Made by a program: the position numbers and the translations under genes
The notes under the pieces: model-generated
What the model was told of the DNA's origin: nothing
Databases searched by the model: none
What the model saw: only the letters and a program-made list of their open reading frames with translations
From: CAJQPP01 sp041747075
GTDB lineage: Bacteria > Planctomycetota > Planctomycetia > Pirellulales > Pirellulaceae
Reading direction: 5' to 3'
Assembly: GCA_041747075.1 (NCBI GenBank)
Contig: JBGTFW010000302.1
Span: 1-5,424 of the forward strand
DNA length: 5,424 nucleotides
Shown: positions 1-4,844 of the stretch, piece after piece
How positions within the stretch are numbered: position 1 is the stretch's first letter
Layout: each line of letters opens with the position of its first letter

Positions 1-217
1 CGACGACGGCGTTGCCGGCGAATCCGGCGGCGGGAACCTGATAGCGAAAGGCCGAATACTGATCGCTCACATGGCACGGCCGGGGACAATGATGACAGCA
101 GCAGGTGTTCCGGCAATTTCCCGGCCACCGACAGCCCGCCATCATCACCAGTCCAAGCATCGCGAGGACAAGTGGACCGGCGGCTGAACAGCGTGAACTC
201 GATCTAAGGGCCTTCAT
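1..217 (-). CDS. Cys/His-rich lipoprotein, N-terminal part (cut by window edge)
   Basis: Not recognised as a named family. The first 72 residues are visible and the reading frame stays open to the left edge. The N-terminus has basic residues (MKALRSSSR), a hydrophobic stretch at about residues 15-27 and a lipobox-like MAGC with Cys29, so it is probably a type II signal peptide giving a lipid-anchored envelope protein. Directly after the lipobox comes an unusual Cys/His cluster: C35, C39, C40, C41, H42, H43, C44, C48, H49. This could bind metal or form disulfides, and its CPRPCH end is a CX3CH rather than the usual CXXCH haem motif. The ATG (215-217) has a good Shine-Dalgarno, GGAG (complement of 226-229), 8 nt upstream, which supports both start and strand. 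It is transcribed divergently from the TadG-like gene. Function unknown. The hydrophobic segment, lipobox and RBS together make it a credible gene despite being partial. Confidence 0.72.
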   Translation of the reverse strand, partial: MKALRSSSRCSAAGPLVLAMLGLVMMAGCRWPGNCRNTCCCHHCPRPCHVSDQYSAFRYQVPAAGFAGNAVV

Positions 218-225
218 TTTGTCTT

Positions 226-229
226 CTCC
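226..229 (-). promoter_or_regulatory. Shine-Dalgarno site of the lipoprotein gene
   Basis: GGAG on the minus strand, 8 nt before the ATG at 217. It fixes the start of the partial lipoprotein gene, which otherwise has no family support. Confidence 0.6.
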
Positions 230-347
230 GGCGGAAACCGTGCGATTGCGTTTCCCCGCGAAAACTCCGCGGTATCACAAACGAAATCACCCTCGCTACT
301 GGTATCGGACGCAAATCCGCCATGATCGTACCCGCGCGCGGCACGAA

Positions 348-419
348 CCAATAACCGTTGCGGCACCAATAACCGCTCCGTCCGTCACGACCGGCCAATC
401 CGTTACGACCGGAACCGCG
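348..419. repeat. Four degenerate 18-bp tandem units
   Basis: Units begin at 348, 366, 384 and 402. The first two share the identical 10-mer CCAATAACCG (348-357 and 366-375). The last two share CGTCACGACCGG / CGTTACGACCGG (383-394 and 401-412). Units 1 and 2 match at about 14 of 18 positions and units 2 and 3 at about 9 of 18, so the array is old or under weak constraint. Function unknown. It lies about 140-210 bp upstream of the TadG-like start and about 130-200 bp upstream of the lipoprotein start. Confidence 0.5.
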
Positions 420-521
420 TATGCCAAAACGTGCGCTTGCAGAGTGCGCAGCCCGACTATTCGGCATTCGGCTTCCTCCCGGAGAAATCGCGGCGGCTTG
501 GGGAATATTGTGAACTAGGTT

Positions 522-537
522 TTGGAAACCGTTTCAA
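522..537. promoter_or_regulatory. Candidate operator-like dyad upstream of the TadG-like gene
   Basis: TTGGAAACCGTTTCAA is nearly palindromic, with GAAAC at 525-529 and GTTTC at 531-535 around a single central base. An overlapping alternative hairpin pairs GGTTT (518-522) with AAACC (526-530). It ends 22 bp before the chosen ATG, a position compatible with a repressor site or a 5'-leader structure. No promoter hexamers could be assigned with confidence, so this is a candidate only. Confidence 0.25.
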
Positions 538-559
538 TTCGTACTCCCTCCGCCTTTCA

Positions 560-2653
560 ATGACCATGTTGCCTTCCGGACGTCCCTCATCGATAAAGTC
601 CACCCGGCGCGTTGGCGGCCAGGCGGAACGCCGAACCGCTGGTCCAGGCCGTAGCGGCGCGATTATTGTCTACACCGCATTTTTCATCATCATTCTGGTT
701 GCGATGGCCGCCCTTGCCATTGAGGTCGGGACAATGATGGCGGCCCGGACCCAGGCACAAGCCGCCGCCGACAGCGCGGCACTCGCCGCGGCCAGCGTCC
801 TCTCACAAGGCGAGGCCGCCGTGATTGCCAAGGCGCAGGAGTATTCGGCCTATCACCAGTTCAACCATGCTCCCATCGAACTGACCGCCGACCAGGTTCA
901 AATCGGATTCTGGGACTCCGCGTCGAGGCAATTCACCGAGGACCCGAACGGAAACGCCGTCAAGGTTGATTCGCGAATTGAGGGCGTTTCCCTTGCTCTC
1001 GGTTCCCTCCTCGGCACCAATACCTTTGATCGGTCGGCCTCGGCGATTGCCATGGCACCTTGTCGTGATATCGCGTTCGTCGTCGACTTGTCCGGTTCCA
1101 TGAATGACGACACGGAACCGGCCTGGGCAACCAACACCATTAATAGCCAATTTGCCGGGACGGAATTCGAGGGGGTCGGCAGCGACCTGATTCAGCAACT
1201 CTTTGACGACTTTGGATATGGCGCGTATCCGGGGGAGATACAGTACATCGGAAGCACCCTTTCAGGGATTCCGCGAAACAAGTACGCGTACGCCGAAATG
1301 ACTTGCGACACCGGTCCGCTGGCGGCCGTAACCATCCCGGCGCAGTACCGAATCCTGACTTCGGACACCGAAACCGAGCGAAAAAACAAGGGTTATAGTT
1401 ATCTGATCGACGTCGAAATTGCTTCGTTGATGCCCGCCGCGTTGCCGGTTCCCGACAGTTCCGCCAACTACGCCTATTGGGAAAAGTATCTCGACTACGT
1501 ACTTGAATCAGCTTACATCCATACGCCTGTGCCGCCCCCACCCCCGCCATCGGGAGGCGGAGGCGGCGGTGGCAGTCCGCCTCCTCCACCCCCGCCCCCC
1601 ACTCCGAATCCGGACCCGGTGCCGCCCGCATTGGGCTCGGAGCGGCACACGCCTGGTTTTCAGACCGTGACCTTCTCGCGACCCATTCGCCTGGAGGAAT
1701 ATGGAACACCACCGCTGGATCGCGGATGGCTGCCGCCCTACCAGGACTCGGACCGCATTTACAAGTTCAACAACCCGAACACGACCGCCTATACAAGCCC
1801 GGATACGAGCACGCGATACGCCGTTCGCAACCAGATCGGGTACTTGAGCTACGTTCAATTCATGCTCGATCATGGCCGGGACGGCAAACCGGACGACGCG
1901 ACTTTCGTTCCCCTGTCGTTGAACAGCCCGCATTGCCCACTCCATCTGGAAAGCACTGCCGGAGGTGTTTTCCAGTTCCCGCCGAGATCGCAGCCCATGC
2001 ATTCGTGCCGACGCGCCTTGATCGCCGCGTTGCAGATCATCAAGGAACGCAACGAGCGTTTTCCGGGCAGCGTCGAACCCGATCAGGTAGCGATCTACAC
2101 CTTTGATTCGATCTCGAACGGTGTCACGCTCGTCCAGCCGCTGACCAGCGACTACGACGCCGCCATGGGGATTTGCACGACCTTGCAGGCGACCATCGAC
2201 AAGGGTCGGACGACCGCGACCGAGATCGGACTGGAGGCGGCACGACTATACTTGCGTCCGCAACGCAACGGAGGTGTCGGCCGCAATCAATCCAACAAGG
2301 TCGTTGTATTACTGACCGACGGACTTCCAAACGACGCCACTTCCGGACGGGCTGTGATGGACCCGTACATCGCGGAGAATCCCGACAGCAATTTTTACGG
2401 TGGTGGATACTACTGGCTCGACGCGCCCATCATGCACACGCTTATGATGAACGCCGACAATGTGGTGGTTCATCCCATCGGGATCGGTTTCGGAACGGAT
2501 TATGACTTCATGGATCGACTCGCGCGAACGGGTGGTACGGCGCGGGGCGGGGTTGGAATGAGAGGCTCCGGCAACCCTGCCATGTACGAACAACGGCTTC
2601 AGGAACTCTTCTCCGAAATCATTGAGGACCCGTCGATCAACCTGGTCAAGTAA
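560..2653 (+). CDS. TadG-like Tad/Flp pilus-assembly protein with a VWA domain
   Basis: A 697-aa protein from the chosen ATG. A basic N-terminus leads into RSGAIIVYTAFFIIILVAMA, one membrane segment at about residues 33-56, followed by the Ala-rich helix AARTQAQAAADSAALAAAS (61-79). This is the classic TadG/TadE-like N-terminal region. A VWA domain begins at about residue 170: FVVDLSGSM gives the MIDAS DxSxS (D176, S178, S180), with T551/T552 and VVLLTDG (T586, D587) completing the metal site. All MIDAS positions are present, but about 375 residues separate DxSxS from the Thr, because roughly 300 residues (about 185-480) are inserted. The insert carries a Pro6/Gly7/Pro8 low-complexity linker (325-347). 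Five cysteines could form disulfides outside the cytoplasm. The family suggests an envelope-anchored minor component or adhesin of a Tad-type system. The start is uncertain: ATG 560 and ATG 566 are both plausible, neither has a Shine-Dalgarno, and the frame is open back to an ATG at 431. That upstream stretch lacks protein-like composition. tadE follows 61 bp downstream. Confidence 0.85.
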   Translation: MTMLPSGRPSSIKSTRRVGGQAERRTAGPGRSGAIIVYTAFFIIILVAMAALAIEVGTMMAARTQAQAAADSAALAAASVLSQGEAAVIAKAQEYSAYHQFNHAPIELTADQVQIGFWDSASRQFTEDPNGNAVKVDSRIEGVSLALGSLLGTNTFDRSASAIAMAPCRDIAFVVDLSGSMNDDTEPAWATNTINSQFAGTEFEGVGSDLIQQLFDDFGYGAYPGEIQYIGSTLSGIPRNKYAYAEMTCDTGPLAAVTIPAQYRILTSDTETERKNKGYSYLIDVEIASLMPAALPVPDSSANYAYWEKYLDYVLESAYIHTPVPPPPPPSGGGGGGGSPPPPPPPPTPNPDPVPPALGSERHTPGFQTVTFSRPIRLEEYGTPPLDRGWLPPYQDSDRIYKFNNPNTTAYTSPDTSTRYAVRNQIGYLSYVQFMLDHGRDGKPDDATFVPLSLNSPHCPLHLESTAGGVFQFPPRSQPMHSCRRALIAALQIIKERNERFPGSVEPDQVAIYTFDSISNGVTLVQPLTSDYDAAMGICTTLQATIDKGRTTATEIGLEAARLYLRPQRNGGVGRNQSNKVVVLLTDGLPNDATSGRAVMDPYIAENPDSNFYGGGYYWLDAPIMHTLMMNADNVVVHPIGIGFGTDYDFMDRLARTGGTARGGVGMRGSGNPAMYEQRLQELFSEIIEDPSINLVK
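1531..1600 (+). repeat. Low-complexity Pro/Gly/Pro codon tract with self-complementary DNA
   Basis: Inside the TadG-like gene, CCN codons (1532-1549), GGN codons (1553-1573) and CCN codons (1577-1600) lie in series and encode Pro6-Ser-Gly7-Ser-Pro8. The G-rich arm (1552-1572) can pair with the following C-rich arm (1577-1597) around a 4-nt loop, with a mismatch roughly every third base, and also with the C-rich arm before it. The GG-run pattern could alternatively form a two-tetrad G-quadruplex. At protein level it is a flexible or extended linker. Confidence 0.8.
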
Positions 2654-2698
2654 GTGAATCCTTTCTTACCAACCGCGCCTGCCCGGCGGGGAGAATCT

Positions 2699-2702
2699 GG
2701 AG
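2699..2702 (+). promoter_or_regulatory. Shine-Dalgarno site of tadE
   Basis: GGAG lies 12 nt before ATG 2715 and 9 nt before an in-frame GTG at 2712. A second purine run, GGGGAG (2688-2693), lies 9 nt before an in-frame TTG at 2703. The site shows tadE has its own ribosome entry, but it does not settle whether translation starts at 2703, 2712 or 2715. Confidence 0.5.
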
Positions 2703-2714
2703 TTGGAAAACGTG

Positions 2715-3125
2715 ATGAAGTCCTTTCGTAAACGTCGCAGGAACGCAGCGGCCGCCGTCGAACTGGCGGTCGTGTTGCCGATCTTTTTCCTGATTATCTT
2801 TGGCATTGTCGAATTCGGACGGGCGATGATGGCCCAGCAGATTCTCATCAATACGGCTCGCGAAGGTGCCCGCGCGTGCGCGGTCAGTTCGATCACGGCA
2901 GCCGACGTCGAACGGGTCTGCAAGGACTACGCGGCGGCCTGCGGCATCGACGACATCGACGTCACGGTCGACCCCGATCCGACGATCGTGGAACGGGGCG
3001 ATCCGGTCGCGGTCAGCGTCTCGGCTGGGTTCACGGAAGTCTCATGGTTCTCGCCCTTTTGGGCGGGCGACGCGGTGCTTGGTTCGACTGCCTCGATGCG
3101 GAAAGAACGCGAGTACTCCAACTGA
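2715..3125 (+). CDS. tadE: TadE-like pilus assembly (pseudopilin) protein
   Basis: A 136-aa protein from ATG 2715, a normal length for the TadE family. The very basic N-terminus MKSFRKRRR is followed by NAAAAVELAVVLPIFFLIIF and then GIVEFGRAMM, the TadE signature: a conserved Glu (E16) at the start of a single membrane helix (about 15-38), then the GxxEFGRA motif and a helix AQQILINTAREGARA (40-54). In Tad systems such pseudopilins are cleaved by a dedicated prepilin peptidase before a Glu-containing segment. Here Ala replaces the Gly usually found just before that segment, so processing is uncertain. The C-terminal part (about 80-128) alternates short strands and ends in TASMRKEREY, like other TadE proteins. 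Cys55, Cys69 and Cys76 may form disulfides. It lies 61 bp after the TadG-like gene on the same strand, with no terminator seen between them, so co-transcription is likely. Alternative starts are GTG 2712 and TTG 2703. Confidence 0.88.
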   Translation: MKSFRKRRRNAAAAVELAVVLPIFFLIIFGIVEFGRAMMAQQILINTAREGARACAVSSITAADVERVCKDYAAACGIDDIDVTVDPDPTIVERGDPVAVSVSAGFTEVSWFSPFWAGDAVLGSTASMRKEREYSN

Positions 3126-3136
3126 CGGAGACGCGG

Positions 3137-3180
3137 GGACGTAGTAGAGACGTAGCAGGCACGTAGTCGAGTCGTAGTGC
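3137..3180. repeat. Four tandem 11-bp repeats (core ACGTAG)
   Basis: The units start at 3137, 3148, 3159 and 3170 with exact 11-bp spacing: GGACGTAGTAG, AGACGTAGCAG, GCACGTAGTCG, AGTCGTAGTGC. The core ACGTAG occurs at 3139, 3150 and 3161, and as TCGTAG at 3172. The period is close to one DNA helical turn, so all cores face the same side. It starts 11 bp after the tadE stop. Function unknown: it may be a protein-binding array or a slippage-derived minisatellite. Confidence 0.7.
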
Positions 3181-3197
3181 GAATTGCCCGTTCGCAC
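3177..3197. terminator. Candidate bidirectional terminator hairpin
   Basis: A perfect 7-bp stem, GTGCGAA (3177-3183) with TTCGCAC (3191-3197), and a 7-nt loop TTGCCCG. It sits between the converging tadE and apbE genes, where a shared terminator is expected. There is no clear T-tract on either side, only GTTGTTGTT about 7 nt downstream on the plus strand, so classical intrinsic termination is doubtful. Confidence 0.35.
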
Positions 3198-3219
3198 CCA
3201 AACGTTGTTGTTCTGGAGG

Positions 3220-4362
3220 CTAACGGGTACCGGCCTTCCCGGCGGATACCGCCGCCACGACGTTGACGCGCGAGTCGAGCCACGCAACGCGCTCTCGAGC
3301 AATGTTCGCGACTTCCGCGACCAGATCACCCTCCGTTTTCCCGTAACGCAGCGCGATAATTCCGATGCCGGTGTTTTTCTGGATGAACTTATGGAATTCG
3401 TCGCGATTCATGACAAAGAGTGCGGTTGCCAGAACATCGGCTGTCGTCGCGTCGTCGGCAAGCACAGTCACTGACAGCCAATGATCGGCGGGCCAGCCGG
3501 TACGCGGGTCGATCACGTGTCCCAGCCGTCGCCCCCCGTGAATGAACGACTGTCGACCGCTTCCCGAAGTCCCCGCGCACTGGTTTTCGAGGTTAAGTTC
3601 GGCAAGTCGGGTTGCCAGCTTCAGCGGATGACTGATACCGATCCGCCAGGGAATTCCCGCGGTCGCCGAGTCGTTCAAGTTGACTCCGCGCAGGCCCCTC
3701 GCGACGACGCTGCTTTGACCACCATGCACGAGAAAGTCCTTTGCACCGCTGCGAGTCAGTAGTTCGGTCAGTCGGTCGAGCGCGTAGCCCTTTCCTATTC
3801 CGCCAAGATCAATTTGCAGCCGCCGATGCGCGAAGGCGATCGTCGAGTGACGTTCATCAATCGCGAGTCGATTGCTGCCGCTGCCCTCGATCGCTTCAAG
3901 GATTTCCCCGGCGTCAGGAACGCGACCTTCGCAACGCGCGGTTTTCCACAAACGATTCACCCGTGCCGTCGTGATATCAAATGCACCGAAAGTGCCGGTC
4001 GACAACTCGATGGCCCTTTGCAGTAATCCCAGCAGACGTGGTTCGACGGGAACCGGTTTCTCGAACGCCAGCCGGTTAATCTGGCTGATCTCGCTGTCGT
4101 GGCGATAGAACGACATTTGCTGCTCCAGCTCGGCGAGCAGTTCGAACCCTTCGCTCACGCGCGGGGCAAGTTGCCGTTGCGCGTCCCGCGAGCACAGAAT
4201 CTGGAACCGGGACCCCATTGCATTCGCCGAAAAGCTGAACAGCGGTTCCGGTCGCGGGGGAGGCGTTCGCACCGATTCGTGATCGTCGGTTGTCCGTCCG
4301 GTAAGGAACTGCCGCCGGTCCGGGCCGGTGTCGCCATTTCCTGGAGGTTGGGGCGAGGACAT
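3220..4362 (-). CDS. apbE: FAD:protein FMN transferase (ApbE family)
   Basis: ApbE enzymes use FAD and Mg2+ to attach FMN covalently to a Thr/Ser of target proteins such as Rnf/Nqr subunits and other extracytoplasmic flavoproteins. The 380-aa product has the family motifs in order: SANAMGSRFQI (45-55), FYRHDSEISQINR (85-97), GAFDITT (126-132), IDLGGIGKGYALD (184-196), LVHGGQSS (211-218), HVIDPRTGWPA (282-292) and DDATTADVLATA (303-314). D309 and T313 have the D-x3-T spacing of the known Mg2+ ligands. In the GG block, GGQSS replaces the commoner GGD/GGN form, which suggests a lineage-specific subfamily. The length slightly exceeds the usual 330-350 aa owing to an N-terminal extension of about 40 residues. 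This contains DRRQFLTG, resembling a twin-arginine motif, but no hydrophobic segment or lipobox follows. ATG 4362 has no clear Shine-Dalgarno. No FMN target gene is visible nearby. The gene converges on tadE. Confidence 0.92.
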   Translation of the reverse strand: MSSPQPPGNGDTGPDRRQFLTGRTTDDHESVRTPPPRPEPLFSFSANAMGSRFQILCSRDAQRQLAPRVSEGFELLAELEQQMSFYRHDSEISQINRLAFEKPVPVEPRLLGLLQRAIELSTGTFGAFDITTARVNRLWKTARCEGRVPDAGEILEAIEGSGSNRLAIDERHSTIAFAHRRLQIDLGGIGKGYALDRLTELLTRSGAKDFLVHGGQSSVVARGLRGVNLNDSATAGIPWRIGISHPLKLATRLAELNLENQCAGTSGSGRQSFIHGGRRLGHVIDPRTGWPADHWLSVTVLADDATTADVLATALFVMNRDEFHKFIQKNTGIGIIALRYGKTEGDLVAEVANIARERVAWLDSRVNVVAAVSAGKAGTR

Positions 4363-4381
4363 TGCACTGCGGAAGATTTTG

Positions 4382-4395
4382 GTCGATCGATCGAC
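4382..4395. promoter_or_regulatory. 14-bp perfect palindrome upstream of apbE
   Basis: GTCGATCGATCGAC is its own reverse complement over all 14 bases. It lies 20-33 bp upstream of the apbE ATG, in the expected promoter or leader zone, so it is a candidate operator. Part of it is the simple repeat GATC/CGAT, which can be palindromic by chance. Confidence 0.35.
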
Positions 4396-4562
4396 ATAAG
4401 ACGGGAGAATCCAACGCTCGAATCGTGCGGACGGTTCTCAACGCGCACGGAGGCGGCTCGTGTATCTTACCGAATCTTTCGATCTCCTGCTCGAGGTCTT
4501 CTCCCGGTTGTTTTACCCGCCCCTCGTTTGAAAACCTTGCGCCTCCTTTGTGTGACGGGCCA

Positions 4563-4633
4563 AAGAAAAAAGGGGGAAGAAAAAAGGGGGACATTGTACT
4601 TTTTCGGGAACGAGAAAAAGGGGAACGAGAATA
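4563..4633. repeat. Purine-rich repeat/hairpin block, REP-like palindromic element
   Basis: A perfect 14-bp tandem duplication, AAGAAAAAAGGGGG (4563-4576 and 4577-4590), runs into ACATTGTACTTTTTC. It then forms a hairpin: CTTTTTC (4599-4605) pairs with GAAAAAG (4614-4620), 7 bp with an 8-nt loop. GGGAACGAGAA occurs twice, 15 bp apart (4606-4616, 4621-4631). A G-rich lead, a GGGGACATTNTACTTTTTC-like motif and a short hairpin resemble, from memory, dispersed REP-type palindromes associated with IS200-like (RAYT) transposases in environmental bacteria. No transposase is present here. Purine composition is sharply different from both flanks. Confidence 0.4.
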
Positions 4634-4804
4634 AGGCCATTTCGGGTCGAGGGGAACACGGAGAGGCAATGCGGAGCCTGACAAGGACGGGATGCAAGTT
4701 GAATTCGTCATTTCCGAGTAAAATGGCCCTGTTTCGGTTTTTCAAAAAAGGATGCGGCCATCGACGCCACCGGACAGGTGGTAACGAGGTCAACGGAGTT
4801 ACGG

Positions 4805-4810
4805 TACAAT
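4805..4810 (+). promoter_or_regulatory. Possible -10 box for the right-edge gene
   Basis: TACAAT matches the bacterial -10 consensus at 5 of 6 positions and lies 35 bp before the chosen ATG at 4845. No good -35 element is seen 16-18 bp upstream (the sequence there is TAACGA), so support is weak. If real, transcription would begin near 4817 and exclude the upstream in-frame ATGs at 4809 and 4815 as starts. Confidence 0.25.
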
Positions 4811-4830
4811 GCAAATGAGCAAGGCGCGTA

Positions 4831-4835
4831 AAGGA
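4831..4835 (+). promoter_or_regulatory. Shine-Dalgarno site of the right-edge gene
   Basis: AAGGA, 9 nt before ATG 4845. It decides between three in-frame ATGs (4809, 4815, 4845) in favour of the last, which also puts the signal peptide at the very N-terminus. Confidence 0.55.
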
Positions 4836-4844
4836 ATCCGATCG

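Larger units (their letters stand above)
218..559. other. Divergent intergenic region between lipoprotein and TadG-like gene
   Basis: This 342-bp spacer must contain the promoters of both divergent genes, but I see no convincing -35/-10 pair on either strand. It holds a small dyad (256-260 CCGCG with 268-272 CGCGG, 7-nt loop), the 18-bp-period repeats at 348-419, and a compact dyad at 522-537 just before the TadG-like start. Open frames across it on both strands have low-complexity Arg/Ser-rich translations and show no protein-like pattern, so I treat the region as non-coding. Confidence 0.6.
3126..3219. other. Convergent spacer between tadE and apbE
   Basis: This 94-bp gap between the ends of two converging genes contains the 11-bp-period repeats (3137-3180), which run into a 7-bp-stem hairpin (3177-3197). 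No coding potential was seen. Confidence 0.6.
4363..4844. other. Long intergenic region between apbE and the right-edge gene
   Basis: About 480 bp between divergently transcribed genes. It contains the palindrome at 4382-4395, the purine-rich repeat/hairpin block at 4563-4633, an 8-bp inverted pair (GGCCATTT 4635-4642 and AAATGGCC 4721-4728), and a possible promoter for the right-edge gene near 4805. Frames open across parts of it translate to Lys/Gly/Glu-rich low-complexity sequence from the purine tract and do not look like proteins. Nothing recognisable was seen in 4396-4560. Confidence 0.6.

Noticed and set aside
204..467. Minus-strand open frame of 87 codons overlapping the lipoprotein start by 14 bp
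   Set aside because: Translational coupling was considered, but the translation is Arg/Gly-rich with no domain pattern, and the lipoprotein has its own Shine-Dalgarno.
105..518. Plus-strand open frame of 137 codons
   Set aside because: It overlaps the lipoprotein gene in antisense, its translation is Arg/Ser/Thr low-complexity, and the repeat-like peptides come from the 18-bp DNA repeats.
431..559. N-terminal extension of the TadG-like protein from ATG 431
   Set aside because: The 43 extra residues lack family likeness and would bury the basic/hydrophobic anchor. The frame is simply open by chance back to 431.
1140..1712. 190-codon minus-strand frame inside the TadG-like gene
   Set aside because: Antisense shadow of a strongly supported gene; Arg/Pro/Ser-rich translation.
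4563..4633. CRISPR-like or G-quadruplex interpretation of the G/A-rich repeats
   Set aside because: Repeats are only 11-14 bp with no spacers, and the loops between G-runs are too long or uneven for a strong quadruplex.
4076..4711. 211-codon minus-strand frame across the apbE 5' end and upstream spacer
   Set aside because: It overlaps well-supported apbE in another frame and reads Arg/Pro/Ser-rich sequence. The upstream part reflects the pyrimidine tract.
4099..4818. 239-codon plus-strand frame antisense to apbE and through the purine block
   Set aside because: Antisense to apbE, with Lys/Gly/Glu low complexity from the repeat region; no start signal or domain.
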